NCBI RefSeq assembly: GCF_021155765.1
Contig: NC_060107.1
Span: 7,922,501 to 7,986,500, forward strand
Length of the DNA: 64,000 bases
Direction of reading: 5' to 3'
Source of the DNA: Diprion similis
Lineage: Eukaryota > Arthropoda > Insecta > Hymenoptera > Diprionidae
Part shown: in pieces, positions 22,201 through 35,603 of the stretch
How the letters are laid out: each line of letters begins with the position of its first letter
Numbering within the stretch: the stretch's first letter is position 1
The notes under the pieces: model-generated
What the model saw: only the letters and a program-made list of their open reading frames with translations
Told to the model about the DNA's origin: nothing
Database searches by the model: none
Position numbers and translations under genes: made by a program

Positions 22201-24027
22201 GTTTTTCCTTGACTTTATAAAGGTAATGAATTGAAGGCAGTTTCCTCTGGTTATATAGTATTTGTCGGACAGTTGAATAGAGGAAACAGACTCCACCTGC
22301 CATGCAAGTGCCGCGAGTTCGTGACAGCGCAATTAGTATTCCTCGCACGTTGCATCAAAGCGTTTCGTTGATCATATTTAATTATTCGTCAGGGTTTCCT
22401 TTGCCGTTGGATGCTTCACCTAGAAATTTTGTAACCATTTTATGGAACGCAAAGTTCCTAGGATTGAAGCCGTTCCACTCCCACAATACTATGCACAGTC
22501 TGCGCTTCTGTGCTTTGGCAACTTGGAAGTTCAAGAAAATGACCACTCATAATAAACGAAAGCACCCTGACCTAGTATAGTTATGAAATTGAAAACGATC
22601 CGTTGGGTATTTCCCCAAGAAGGGCCTGGATGCGAAAGACATTCATATTCTTTTGAATCTATACCCGTATCGAGCTTCTTTAAGTGTACATTCCACATTA
22701 CTGGTAATAAGATGTAAAAGGTTAATTCATGTTTCAGAAAACGATATTGGACAGCATAAAAGAGGACGATGGGACCTTCACGGCTGACGGTTACACAAGC
22801 CTGGCAATAATATACGCTGTGTTTGCAACCTGCAACTGGTTGGCGCCATCGTTCATATCCGTGACGGGTCCTCGAACGGCGATGCTGACGGGAAGCTGTT
22901 GCTACGTGGCGTTCATCGCCTCCTTCCTTTTGGCACAGACAGAGCTTCTCTACGTGGTATCGGCGCTAGTGGGTCTAGGAGCAGCCCTGATATGGACGGG
23001 TCAAGGGATGTACCTGACGCAGAACAGCGACCCAGAGACGATGTCGAGGAACGCGGGTCTCTTCTGGGCGATATTCCAGTGTTCGATGTTCACGGGCAAC
23101 ATCTTCGTCTACTTCACGTTTTCGGGATCCAAGATCGTCGCCTCGACGCGAAACATGGTATTCTGGGTGCTTACGAGCTTGGCTCTAGTCGGCACGGTGG
23201 TCCTGGCGACACTGCGAAAGGCCCCGAAGACGATGGAGATCGGAGAAGCCGAGGGGGTCTCGAGCGCCGACAAAGAGCTTCACATCCCGGAACCAGCGAA
23301 GGACAAACCACTAATGGCAGCCTGGCACGCGCTGAGGGATTCCTTTCGGCTTTTCATCACCTGGAAGATGATGCTCCTGTCGGTAACCTTCTTCTACGCC
23401 GGTCTAGTCCTCACATTTTACTCCGGAGTATACTCGGCCAGTATCGGTTTCACCCAGTCGATGGGTTCGGACTCCAAGAAACTGGTTGGACTCTCGGGTA
23501 TCTTCATCGGGGTCGGCGAAGTCGTGGCTGGTGCTCTCTTCGGGATCCTGGCATCGAAGACGGTGCGGTTCGGGCGTGATCCCATCGTCATTGTCGGGTT
23601 CATTGTCCACATGTTCGCCTTCTGCACGATATTCCTGAACCTTCCGGACGACTCGCCCTTCCAGACAACCGCGGAATCGGGCTTCATAGCGACGTCACCG
23701 ACCCTGGCGATGATCGGCTCGCTCGCCCTCGGCTTCGGCGACGCCTGCTTCAACACCCAGGTCTACGCGCTCCTCGGTGTTCTCTACGCTAAAGACAGCG
23801 CACCGGCTTTCGCCCTTTTCAAGTTCACACAGTCGGTAGCAGCGGCGATCAGTTTCTCCTACAGCAGTCACGTTGGCCTGTACATTCAGCTCGGGATTCT
23901 AGTCTGTTTTCTGGTCTTAGGAACGATAACATTTTGCGTCGTAGAATTTGCCCTCAGGCGACAAAAGAAGGAGCAACATTCCGAGGGCGATCCTGCGTTG
24001 GTTGACGTTTCCGGTCCGGATCCTTGA
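19241..24027 (+). CDS. Mfsd11: UNC93-like protein MFSD11
   Basis: Two exons, 19241-19333 and 22738-24027, joined in phase 0 across a 3.4-kb GT-AG intron, giving 460 residues (human 449). Exon 1 encodes TM1 with the family stretch GFMLTFTAFQTMGNIE; exon 2 continues with GYTSLAIIYAVFATCNW. Other family hallmarks are GAALIWTGQGMYLTQNSD, RNAGLFWAIFQ, LTFYSGVYSASIGF, LVGLSGIFIGVGEVVAGALFG, GFGDACFNTQVYALLG and DSAPAFALFKFTQS. Together they make about 12 membrane segments with a charged central loop. It belongs to the UNC93 branch of the major facilitator superfamily; its substrate is unknown, and the mammalian protein is an orphan carrier of neurons and other tissues. Exon 2 is one uninterrupted 1.29-kb exon with strongly GC-ending codons, unlike the neighbouring genes, which suggests ancestral intron loss or local base-composition bias. 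Confidence 0.96.
19334..22737 (+). other. Intron 1 of Mfsd11
   Basis: Donor GAG|GTGAGT and acceptor TTTCAG|AAA. No coding exon on either strand is convincing; the open frame at 22302-22580 lacks any recognisable feature. The intron contains an imperfect inverted repeat at 21478-21565. Confidence 0.7.
21478..21565. repeat. Imperfect inverted repeat (hairpin) in Mfsd11 intron
   Basis: Arm 21478-21502 and arm 21535-21565 are reverse complements over aatttcaagaat/accgagt (19 of 20), then a 6-nt bulge, then gattt. The loop is about 32 nt. It may be a MITE relic or a transcribed hairpin. Confidence 0.55.
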
Positions 24028-24046
24028 TCTGTAATCGAGAAAACGA

Positions 24047-24052
24047 AATAAA
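24047..24052 (+). terminator. Poly(A) signal after Mfsd11
   Basis: AATAAA 20 nt past the Mfsd11 stop codon, giving a very short 3' UTR. More hexamers lie near 24625-24635, so a longer form is possible. Confidence 0.5.
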
Positions 24053-27000
24053 TAACTTGCACAATTGTCTGACTGTAGAAGCGATCTGAGCGAATACTCG
24101 CAATATGACATTTTTACAATCATCGTACGTCTTCCAGAATGAATTGTTTTTTTGACATTTAAAAATCTCATAACGCAATTAATAGTAGTAGTAATAATTA
24201 GACCAAGACAATAATTTACGGTCATTGGCAATTTGTATGCTTAAGTACCTGCATTATACACAACATAATAATAATGATACCAGTCATACCTAACTGCAGT
24301 GTTTGAAAATGGAGAAAGTGAATACGTCGCTGATTATGTTGAAATCTCAATTTGTACCTACATTCTATAAAGATGGATTGTTTACTCAAGCAGCGTATTG
24401 ACTATTCTGCATCCAACGATAAGTATAGAGAGGACATTGAGCAGCATATAGTTGATGGAAGCATTTATTTGGTGCAAGATAAGATACCGACGGGACGGGA
24501 CGTATGTACATATTATTATACATATATAATGTACAAGTCAGTACCGACAAATCGATTTGGATCCGAAAAATATATGTATATATGACAGATGTATATTTAA
24601 CATACTTGTATATTTTTTCTAAAAATAAAAATAAATGGGCAAAAAAATAAAGTTAATTATCGCTTTGTTCTCAATCGAAGATTATTATGGCGTATACATG
24701 CAGATACAATTGATAAGAAAAGTATTTTATCTAAGATGGCCCAATTTCTTTCTGTACATTATCAATCTATCATTCGATCCGTTTCACTTTTTTTTTCTTT
24801 CTTTTTTTTTTTTTTTGATTAACCTGTATCGGAAAACACGAATTGTGCAATATGATCATTTTATCAATTATAAACACTCGATTCTCTCAATATTTCTTAA
24901 CCGAGTTTATCAATTGATGTCAAGAAGGAAGATGATGATCTTGTTATTTTGTAATAAGACAATTTTCACACCGATTCATATACAGTCCTGCATATATATT
25001 CATGACAACTATCAACTCTTTCTTCGCGAATTTTCTTGATTGTTTCCGAACGCCTGATTGCATGTTTCGAGTTGTATTATCAACATTATGCCTACCTAAT
25101 TGTACCTAAACATGCATTTGACGATCGTTTCCTATGATTTGTATATTAATTATTTTGCTAATTACTATTATTCGTATACATGTGTATGAAAAAAAAACTC
25201 ACACATTTAACATTATACATTGACAAAGCCGACACTATATACTGTATTGTTATTAAAAAATTGTTTATACGAATGAATGTATGTAACATATAAGATTTTC
25301 ATTGTTAAACGTCTGGAGTTCGATTCGTTTTTCTCAACAATATACGTTCCTCGTGCCCATTATCCGTCTAGTGAAAAACATATTGTATATACAATAAATA
25401 TGTACATTGTAGACGTAGGTTGTACAGGTACATGGGTTATCGTTACGTGTTTCCATGTGCATTAAGATCTAGTGTAGGATGGGATTGGTATTGCACAACA
25501 AGGCCTTATCTTTGCCGGTGATTGAATGAGGAAGAATGTAGATAAACTGCTAACAACAATTTCAAAGCTTTACACAACCCGTATATTATACAAAAAAAGA
25601 TTCGCGTACTTGCTTCAAGCGTTATTTTAGCCTTAGCTATAAATTTTAATATTGCTTTTGCGATAAAGTTTCGCAGAGAAAGACTTCGTCTTGTACTAAA
25701 AAATGAGAAAAATATTCTATATATATATACCCACTGCGAAAACCGGCTCTCGAATCTTATACGTAAAATGTACATCTTTGTATTTTCTTTTCCTTCAAGT
25801 TTACATGATCGATAAAATTTAGGTATTAGCGTACACAATTGGTAATTGTAAAAGTTTTTTAGCTGTATTTTTAAAGAGAAAATTGTTCGCAAAAATTCCT
25901 AATTGTCCAGTTATTCTCAAGCCAATAACAAGCGTGTAAAACAGTTATAATATCATTCAACTAGTATTTTTCTCTTTCAAAGAATAAAATAGACAAGGTC
26001 TGTTAGGACTTTGGTTGTCTGGACATTAAAATACGAAGATTTCTATGAACTGTAAGGCAGAATTGCAGCTCTGGACTAATGTGCAAAAACTTGTAGTAGA
26101 ATTAATGCGACTTCGTTAACCATGAAAAATCTCTGCGTGCAGTAACAGATGTTTAAAAAAAATTTTAAACAGCTCATCTGAATGCAATAGTTAAATAAAT
26201 AACTTCGAGAAGAATGACTGCACGAGTGAGAAAACGACAAATTAAATCTCACGTGCAGTGCAGATATCAACTGTAACCCGGAATGTCAAGGTTGCAAGAT
26301 TAGCCGTAAGTTTGTCTTATTCGTTTTGCATCTTACTTTGGTCTTTTTCTAGAATCGTCAAGTACCGAAATAAGAAGCGACCGGCTGAATAGCCGATCGC
26401 TATAGAACGGAAGCAGACGGATTTACGCAGCAGAAATACACGATCACATATCGCCGCGACTACAGATAATTATTTTTCAACATCTGCCGCAGTTTCAGCT
26501 TGCAAATATTCACTAATTGTACAGCGACGATGCCATTCGCAAGAGTTTAGTACGGGAAAAAATCTGCGATTTTGAACATTAAATTTCGTGACAGACACAC
26601 AGTCAGCTTTGGCTAACCGGAACGACGATTCAAATCGAGAACGATCTAATCAAGAGTGAATAAATTCAATCTCCCTTATTAGAAAGTTAAGCGTAGCGTG
26701 ATAACGAAAGGCTACAAGATACTAGAAAACATTCATTCAATTTCTTTCTCCGATTATACGAGTATTATATCTGTATTGTGTATCAAGATTGGCCTCAAGG
26801 TACAAATAAAAGGGCTTGCAAACCTTTTATTACATGCTTGTTTATGAGCTGGATGCATAATTGACCGAACTTTCTACGTAACATATACCTACGTAGTAAT
26901 AAAGAATCGAGAGATTATGCATGTATAACAACTCAGTGCCGAGAAGAAAATGTATTAATGGTAGTATTGATATTTAGATATTCATCTACCCTCACTAGTT

Positions 27001-30000
27001 GTTGTTTATGGTGATTTCAAGCATATTCAGAGCTACGCAAGTACAAGAGAAAAAGATTGATCAGGAGTTTTGTATAAAGTAGAAAAAGATATCGTAATAA
27101 GTCATTTTGATTTATCTAGTCTCTTAAGTCTTGTTTAAAACTAATGCAGTTCATTTTACAACTAAGCACTTAGTCGTTGTATTCATAATATTTTACTTTT
27201 TCATAAAAATTCTTAAAAAATCTGTAAATAGGCATATCTGGCACAAAAATAAATCTCGATGTACTTTAAAAAAAACTGGCGTTATTTTTTAATTCAACAT
27301 ATCTGAATACCTAAAAAAAAAAAAAACAGCATTATTATTTTAAAGGTAAATTAAAAGTTATATTTCACAGGCCTGTGTAATCTATTTCAGGAAGTAACGA
27401 GTTCCTGGCCCTTTTATTTATATACTCGACGCTGATAAAGGCAACTTTATTTCACCTAATTGTGTTTTAAAATCTCGTTTCATTTACGATTGTTTATAAC
27501 AACAAGTGCAACGATGTAAGATAAATATTGATATCGCAAATGTAAAACCCTTTCCGTACGAAGTTGAAATAAGTTCTTTTTCATTTATTCATTTATTTGA
27601 AAAACAAGCATGGGTTTCTACCGAGCACAGGAACCCCCATTTGCACCGACTCTGAGCAACTGATCGAGCGTCGGTGAAGACTGACTTACAAGGTAGAGAA
27701 AACGTTCAGCTGTGGTTAAAACAGACTGCGACAGAGTCTGGCTTGAAGCAAGCTCCAAGAGATGGTGCCGCTTCCTCTGATGAATTAAATAGTATATAAA
27801 ATACGAAAGATGTGAGCTAGATTAGAAGAGCGTTCGCTGCTGCAGTCTGCGGTTGGCTAACTAATTGTTGCTCGGTCGCTGATGGGGCCCGGAGCAATTA
27901 GCCGTTTGCTTTATCGCGGTTTCACATCCGCGTGGGACATTGAGGAGCATTTGCGTCACGGGTCAACCAGCGTCGACGCAGTTCCCCCGGAAGTGGCGTG
28001 AAGAGAAAAAACAAAAAACAAATGTAAAAAATAATATTAATCTACTCGCGCGAAGAGTTAAGAGCAAACGGAAAAACAAAAAGAAAAAACCGGAAGAGCC
28101 GAGAGAGGAAGGAAAAAGGAAGTGTTACTTAACTTAGCGCTGAAATTTATACATACACCAAGAATCTCGTAAAATGCATAAACGCCTTAATCTTCTGACT
28201 AACTTGTTTTCCGTCCGAAACAAAATGCGAGTTCAAATATCTATACGAATTATGTGACGATGTATTCCATTTTCTCACGTCAGCTACTAACATCGCTAGT
28301 TATTGTCACATAATTTGTATAGATAATTGAAACCGCGTTTTGTTTCGGACCGAAAACAAGTTAGCCGGAAGGTCAAGGCGTTTATGCATATTACTGCTGT
28401 ACCTACGATTCGTTTTGCAATTTACGATTTGAATGGGTAGGCTTGAACGATTGATGGTATCGAGAACACAATTTCGTGACACGTGTTTCACTTCCACAGC
28501 GAGAATGAGCGGTGGGTAGGTAGGTATACGTATTAATTAGGTTCTTGTTAACAATAAAAAGCTAGTGAATCTCAATTCCGGCAGGCTCTATCTAGCCTAC
28601 ATATGTATAATAATAGTGATGCATGGTATACATGATATGTAAGCCAGGAATGTGCTGACGTCTTATTTAAATTCCTTATACACACGAACGACGACTATCT
28701 TTCTGGCTGCCTAGCAGCTTCTTCTGCCCGCTGCGCACTCTGAGCTAATGAAGATTTATGAATAGACATAATTTTATATATGATATGCCATAGTGAACAA
28801 AATAGTCGATATTTCACTTTATTTTTCTCCATCTTTCAAATGTCGCCGCGCCCGGCAAGTCGACAAAACCGTGTGATATTTATAGGTCTGTAAAGGCAGT
28901 GCTTAACGCTCTCTGGGAACAAAGACCATTCGACGTTCAAGATTCTGCTTCACTTCGAATTGAAGAAGATGCCTCTCGAATCGTCCGAATGTCGATGCAA
29001 AAAGTAATAGGAACCCACGCGAAAATCATCACATGGCGCCGTTTTCGCTTATAATCTTTCAGCAATTCATTAAGTTCAACTCAATGACCTCTACATCGAG
29101 AAGAAAAATAAAAAGCATAAAGAAGATCGCACTCTGTATCTACCGCGATTGAGAACTTGGTATTTTTCTCGCAAAACTCTTGGCTGATTACGATATAAAT
29201 TTCTCGATAGACATAAAATACGAGTGATTGATCACCGAAACGTGCGTGATCACATCTACCGCACTCCTGCAGACTGAGGAATAATACCGTGGAGGACGTG
29301 ATCGGGATAAATGGTTTAGCGCACTAAACGTCCTGCGATTGCGAGGATGTGGGAGATGAAAATTTGTGCTCGTGCCACAGTTGCAACGAAAATTACGGTT
29401 GATTAGCGGGGCAGAACAGTCGCAGCTTATACTCATATGTGGTTGACGCATATATAGTATACGTGAAGAGAGTCATATTAATAATCAAGAAGGCTATTTA
29501 TAACGTTCGTATATATACAGGGACGTATGTATGCCTACAGTTTGTAAGGGTAATGGATTAGGAGAAGAAAGAGGAGAAGGAGGGGGAGGAGAAGTCCTGG
29601 CGCGTGGACCGGCGTTTGATGATGAGTACATTACGGCGAACGCGTGGGTTTAATGAGAGTGAGGATGAGAATTTTCGAATACGTATATAGTTGAAACAGG
29701 AAAGAGCCTTAGAAAGAAGTATACAGATAAGATGCGTGGAGAGGCAGAGCGTCGACATCGACGCCTCCATGCCGGCCGGTGTTTCTTCACTCCGGCGAGG
29801 TTACATCGCATCGCGACATAACTTATTCGGTGGAGTTGTACAATATATAATAAAATATAATATGTGTAGCCGAAGCAGTCTTCCATCATCATGCGAGTGG
29901 TAAAAAAAGTCTTTCCTCATATCGAGTGACGCCTGGGCATAAATCGATGGAAAAAAACATTGGTCTTTATCTCGTTTTCACCCTGGAGAACCGGGGGGAA

Positions 30001-30199
30001 AGGGAGGAAAGAGTGCCATCCATCGGTAGTCTGTGTGCTCCGAAAAGAGGCTTTTTTATTCCCCGTATACGGGTTAACAAAGGAAGAAGAATAAGAGGTG
30101 GTACCGGAGAAGCTGGGGGACTATGAATATAGAACGACGAAGCCGCAACCCAACAAAGACAGGACACAGACGGGGAAAAAAGGAGAATGATGAATTCCA

Positions 30200-30200
<1 letters not shown>
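24053..30200. other. Non-coding stretch with AT-rich DNA
   Basis: No exon, RNA gene or transposon protein that I can support. The first 3 kb is strongly AT-rich, with a T-rich run at about 24788-24816. A slightly GC-richer island at 27600-27960 has a TATATAAA at 27793-27800 but no convincing initiator at the right distance. A long hairpin-forming repeat sits at 28174-28389, and a small stem-loop (AGCGACCGGCT / AGCCGATCGCT) at 26376-26401. Confidence 0.5.
28174..28389. repeat. Long inverted repeat, 85-nt arms
   Basis: Arm 28174-28258 and arm 28305-28389 are reverse complements at roughly 87% over 85 nt, separated by a 46-nt loop. Both outer ends carry ATGCATAAACGCCTT or its complement. No transposase or clear target-site duplication is seen. 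Possible identities are a foldback MITE or a source of long hairpin RNA. Confidence 0.75.
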
Positions 30201-30235
<35 letters not shown>

Positions 30236-30250
30236 AACGACGACGAGGAC
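30201..30250 (+). repeat. (ACG)n microsatellite
   Basis: About 16 ACG units with one CAACG interruption. The repeat creates long poly-Arg, poly-Asp or poly-Val frames on both strands, none of which looks like a gene. Confidence 0.9.
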
Positions 30251-33200
30251 GTCGCGGATGCAAAAATGACGATCAAAGCTTGTCTCGGGCGAAATTATGG
30301 CTCCACCCACGTGCATTTGCTCCTCGGTGGCTGCACGTACTAGGCATCGTCGTCGCAGTCTGTAGGAGGCGAGGGTCAACCATTCTACATTTATGATTCA
30401 GCCAGCCGGAGCAGTTAGTAAGATTGGGCCCAATCAGCGCACGAGCGAAGAGCATCCGAAGCTCGACTTTAGTGATCTACTGCACGCGTTTACTCGCGGG
30501 ATCTTGAACGGAAGTGCCGGTTTCGCACCAGATTTTTCCGAACTCTCTCCGTGTGTCCGTACATGACGGCTAAACGAAACGGTGACATCGCCGATAACAG
30601 ATACGGCGTATCAAGGTGCAAACAGAAGACATACGTGGACGTGGATACGCGTCATCGTAGAGAGACAGTCTTTGACTGGTACGTTTGCCAGGAACACAGG
30701 CCACGCGACCAAACACAGATAGCATTGTTCCTTACCCTCCACCAGTTCCTCAGCGAGAGCGAGTATATCGTATAATCTTATGAGTGAGACGGATCGGCGA
30801 ACAGACTGTTGTCTGCAATTCTGAAACACGTTATGTACGTACCTACATACGTTATGCATTACGGACAACGGAAGACGAGAGCCTGCGTCGTTTGTCACGA
30901 CGTCGCGTTTCGCTGCCTTCAAGCATCGCGTAGCTTTTGGCACCATTGACATGAATCAGTCAGTCAAGCGGTATAAAATGTATTTATGAAAAAGTAGTAT
31001 GTAAGACGAGGAACAAGGTGATGAAAAGAAAAAAAGAAGGAGTCCGAAGGTTATCCCACTCTGTTTGTCGTGAAACGATCTGATAGGTACATGCATACAT
31101 GTCAAAAATAATCCTGATGTAGCCATGTACCGGTTGGTGACAGGTTGGCTAAGAGGGCGTAATTCCCGGTTTCTATGGTGGTGCGGTATAAGATCGGTGG
31201 CGAAGAAGAAGGAGGAAGAAGAATTTCGTCCTAATAAAGTTACACTTGGTAGTAGTGAAAAGTCGCCTGTTGCTCGAGCCCGGTTGTATTTTTAGATGGA
31301 ATTAGGGTCGCCTCGCTCCCCGCCTTCCCCCCATCACGCCTGTTTGCCCTACACCATGAGTAAAAAGGGGCGGCGGAGGTGCAGGCGGGGTGGACGAGGT
31401 GATTTCTGGACCTGTTGCACGTGGGTCGGGCCCTAAGATCCGAGCCCTAAGCATAGGGGACACACCAAACGACAGACCCAAGTGCACACAGCGACGCCTC
31501 GAGCTCTAGACACTTTTCTCCCCCAACCTAACCGCACACACAGCTGGCCAAGTCTATATTTACATTCAACGAACGGTGCATGCTAGATGACTGGATAACT
31601 GGGTGGCTGCGATAGGCAGGTCAGAGGAGGGTCGAGGGTATTGCGTATGCTGGTGGTCGGTGGTTACAGTATTACCGAAAACCCTCAATGGATGTACATA
31701 CACGAGTCTTCCTGACCTGGCTTCTGGAGTTTCAAAATCAAGCCACCTCGATTTCGAACCGGTTGATGACTCTTCGTTTACGGAAAATAGAGGACCTCAC
31801 GTTGCTGATTGTGGGGTGAATCGACACGACAAGTTCGAGACGATAGCAAAGTACATACATTCGGAGCACACTTCTCGAGTGACACAGTTAACGTGGTGGT
31901 ATGCCAAGCTGCCAAGCCAAGAGGGAGTTAAACCCCGAGATAATCTCGTCGTCCGCATTCTTCTATCGAGTCCTGAGCATCGTTCTGTTTACGGTTAAGA
32001 GGTTGTGTTCCATGATCACAAAGAAGTGACGTGGCAGGTTTTCGCTAAGCGTAAGATCTGGTTAAATCGTTAAAATCTTGCAATCCTTTACGAGACCTTG
32101 GATTCCATTTCGTGCAATGATAGGGATTTCAGCTTTCCATAATATCGGTATAGCTCTTCCACCGGATGGACGTCCGTGAAGACGACGATAATAGACAGAC
32201 ATCCTTCTCCTTCGAGTTGAGAACGGTACGTGCGTAAGGTGCTTGGCGATTGTTACGCAAAGTGGCTGAGAGAACACAGAGTCACGTACCACCTATACCT
32301 TGTCGATGTAGGCGCGAAGGGCAGAATTCCTTCCCAACAAGCCTAGCGAAAATACCTTAGCCACTGCTGAAGAAAAAAGAAAAAAAAAAAAAAACGAATA
32401 CGGCAAAGTGGAACCTGCCCGTCCTCCATTGTTTGCCGGAATACATTTTTAGCTGACACAAAGCGGGATGATGAAAAATGGCAACCTGTTGACTTTTTCC
32501 TTTCTCTCCTCGGGCCCCTTCGCCGAGGTGCTGGTGCTGCTATACCGGACTGCACTGAATCGGTGGTAAGTAAACTGTGTTGTGTCTGCACGCGGTATAC
32601 CTGGATGTATGGAATGGAGGCGTGGAGGTGGGGCAGGCATATTATTTACCTGCAGTAGTAGTTCGGGTCGAAGGTCTTCGGAACCTCGAGCGTTTCTGTC
32701 CCTCGAGGTTTACTCGGGGGCCGGACGGACCTGGAGGGCCAGGACCCAGTCGGAGGAAGGAGTTTGGGTGTGGGCAGCACGTGCTGCTGTCTGACGGCAT
32801 GAATAATTGCCGCATTGTGCCTCCAGAATAGACAATTGCCAGCAACAACTCCAGAGCGGTAGAACGAACGCCGCAGGTCCTACACAGAGAAGTGGGACGT
32901 TAATGCGGCTGGTCCTCGTATTCCCCGGCATTATGTTGTGGCGCCTTTTTACACAGAGGTTGAAAACCACGAGTGATCTGTGATCCTAGACCGACCTGCA
33001 TTTTCGCAGGTATGCTGCACACGTGTCGCCTTCCTCTCGCGTTGAAGAAAAAAGGTGAAAAAGATGGAGGAGAAAGATAAATGGAAAAGAGAAGTACGAT
33101 TTGTGTTACAAGGTGAAGTTACTTAATCACCATAACACAGAGTATCCTAGGATCTTGGTTTGAATACCCAGCTTTATACCCACGGAGGTTAATTAAACTT

Positions 33201-33292
33201 TGTTATTCGGTAGTTTCCTCATTTTCGAGGAAAGATGCTCCGAGCTTTCGAGTCTTGCAACCCGAGCTGAAACTTGATACGTAGGACCAGCC

Positions 33293-33336
33293 GTTCGTTC
33301 TTTCTTTCTTTCTTTCTTTCTTTCGTTCGTTCGTTC
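33293..33336 (+). repeat. (TTTC)n / (GTTC)n microsatellite
   Basis: Tetranucleotide TTTC units flanked on both sides by GTTC variants, showing decay of one repeat tract. Confidence 0.85.
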
Positions 33337-35523
33337 CCGGTGGAACGAACATGTTGCTCGGTGCATCAGGCCTGAGTCTGTTTTCACCCGGTCATCCATC
33401 ACGAGAAAATATTTTCCACAAATCGGTTGACTGGCTCCTGATCGTCGATTGATCCGATCGTTTATGATCGTAGTTAATTGCAAAGCCTAATTGATATCGA
33501 ATAGTGTCTAGTTACTCGGAATCGCTGTTTTCCTATAAAACGAACCGACCCTTGAGTGACTGTTTGCTTCAGTTTAAAAAAATAAAAGATAAAAGAAAGT
33601 AATCTAAAACGCTGCTACATGCTGTTAACCGATCTAAAGTATATTGTCGAAAATTGCTTCGCGTCGGAAACTCAAAAGGATTCGAATGAAACTGTATTTA
33701 AACAGATTGTTTCGGCGTTAACTAGGTGCTTCACGGGTTTCAGAGAGTGCGCTAGGCGAGGTGAAACGATTTAAGTATCAGTGCCCTGAAGACTATCTCA
33801 ACGTTGAAGCCATTGCAGGATAGAAACAAGCAGGAAGTCGGTTATATTGATCCGGCAATTTTGATCGGCTTAAAAAAAGTCGAAGGTTGATTCACGTGGG
33901 ACTTAAGGATACGGCCGACGTCTCGACGCGTTAGAAGCCTTACGTCAAACTCTTCTCGGGTCTGACGACCCTCAGGAATTCACTTGCCTGTCACAGGGTG
34001 AACCGGAAGCCTTCCAAAACCCGACCACTTTTTAAGGAACATATTTCTTTTCACGGATTACTTACTAAATCGATTATATGGCACATTCGAAGTTTTATTG
34101 AAACATCTCTGATTCAACATCTGATTTATGTATTTTCAATGCTTTGTTAAAAATTAAAAAAAAATAATGAATAAACATCACGGTGACGATAGTGACACAC
34201 GAGGTGCAGCTTATAGTATTTAAAGAATAAAACGCGATGAGAATTTCCAGATGATTTCGTGCAAGGAATATGTATGAATGCGTTTGTGAATAAGAATAAT
34301 AAACAAAATATAGGCAGGCAGAGATACGTACAATATTTATATTCAGACGTGACAAGGATTCGTAAATTCCTTTCCAAGAAGGCTCGAGCTCGTTGCCGAG
34401 AGAGCGCGAGAGAAAGAGAGAGAGAAGAGAAAGCCCAGAATTTCTAATGAGAATTACCACGAGGGTACAGTGTAAATTGTGGGTAAATCTTAAAGCCAGG
34501 CTTCGTGTATTTGAATAAAAACCTTTCATTAGTCTTTATTCCGTGTTGCAGAGTCGATTTCAAACGATAGATTTCAAACGTCAGTTAACCAGCGGCGCTG
34601 CATTATCTCGCCCTTCTCAACTGTTCAAACACCATCCTCGTCCTCGTCCTCGTCCAAAAAGAGCCAAAAACGTCGAAAAAAATATCAAACCGTAGGTATA
34701 CCAAAATATTTTTTTTTCCAACCCAGTGAGAATTTACCTGCAAACCAGTCACAATTCATACGCAGTCACGTAGCCTGATTCTGTGGATATGTAGATAAAA
34801 AGGTGTTGGAGAGGTCTCGTCAAACGAACCAAATGTACCATGTCTTCTTACTCACATTCCCATTAGATTCAGCCACGTGATTGCGAGTGAGGTGAAAGAT
34901 AAGATTTAACAAGAAAACAAGAAAAAAAAACAGAATCATGTTATATTTCTTCACCAGGAAGACACGGGAGGGCAACACGTGACAAAAATTTACGATTGCT
35001 TCTACACAAAGAAACTGAAGGTATAATAAACAGAAAAGTAAGTTTGCCTGAGAACTCGATTATTAGATATAGACGATGGCCAAATTAAAATTAAACAATT
35101 CACACGTACGTATATGTAATAGTTCTAAAAAATTTATCCGAAAGTAATTGACATGTTACTGAAAGTGTACGATGCATGTTAGAAACACGTCATGTCCAAC
35201 TTGAAAACCTTTTCACGTAAGTATAATTAAAACACCCAAAAACCCGGCAACGAGCTGGGCTAAAAAATATCTCACGTATATAGTCGCACTCGAGCGGCGG
35301 CAACGGACAGTTTTGTTACAGGATCTGTTTAGCCGCAGGCGAGGGGGTAGTTTAGGGCTGAGCACGAGGAAAAATCTGGAGCCTCACCGCGGGGAGGTAG
35401 GAATACCGTTTTTGTCCTGACCTGAGGCAGTTTCCTCCGCTACAGCTATCCCATTTGTCTTTCTTCTTTCCTCCGCACTTTCCTGCAGGGTCAGTTTATC
35501 AGCGGCGTATATACGTTCCCTCT

Positions 35524-35603
35524 TCATCCTCATCCTCATCCTCATCCTCATCCTCATCCTCATCCTCATCCTCATCCTCATCCTCATCCTCATCCTCATC
35601 CTC
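35524..35603 (+). repeat. (TCATCC)n hexamer minisatellite
   Basis: About 13 near-perfect copies of a 6-bp unit. It opens all-Ser or Met-Arg frames that are repeat artefacts, not proteins. Confidence 0.92.

Noticed and set aside
22302-22580. 92-codon open frame in the Mfsd11 intron
   Set aside because: No splice phase consistent with Mfsd11, no similarity to UNC93 proteins.
22899-23579. 226-codon open frame overlapping Mfsd11 in another frame
   Set aside because: It begins at TTG, is rich in Arg/Gly/Ser/Asp as expected from GC-rich codons read out of frame, and has no domain; it is a shadow of Mfsd11.
27793-27830. TATA-box promoter candidate (TATATAAA)
   Set aside because: No arthropod initiator motif about 30 nt downstream; TATA-like strings are common in AT-rich DNA.
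31530-31545. Insect telomere-like CCTAACC
   Set aside because: A single short occurrence, not a TTAGG array.
31603-31998. 131-codon plus-strand open frame
   Set aside because: Starts at GTG with no nearby ATG, no recognisable domain and no splice context.
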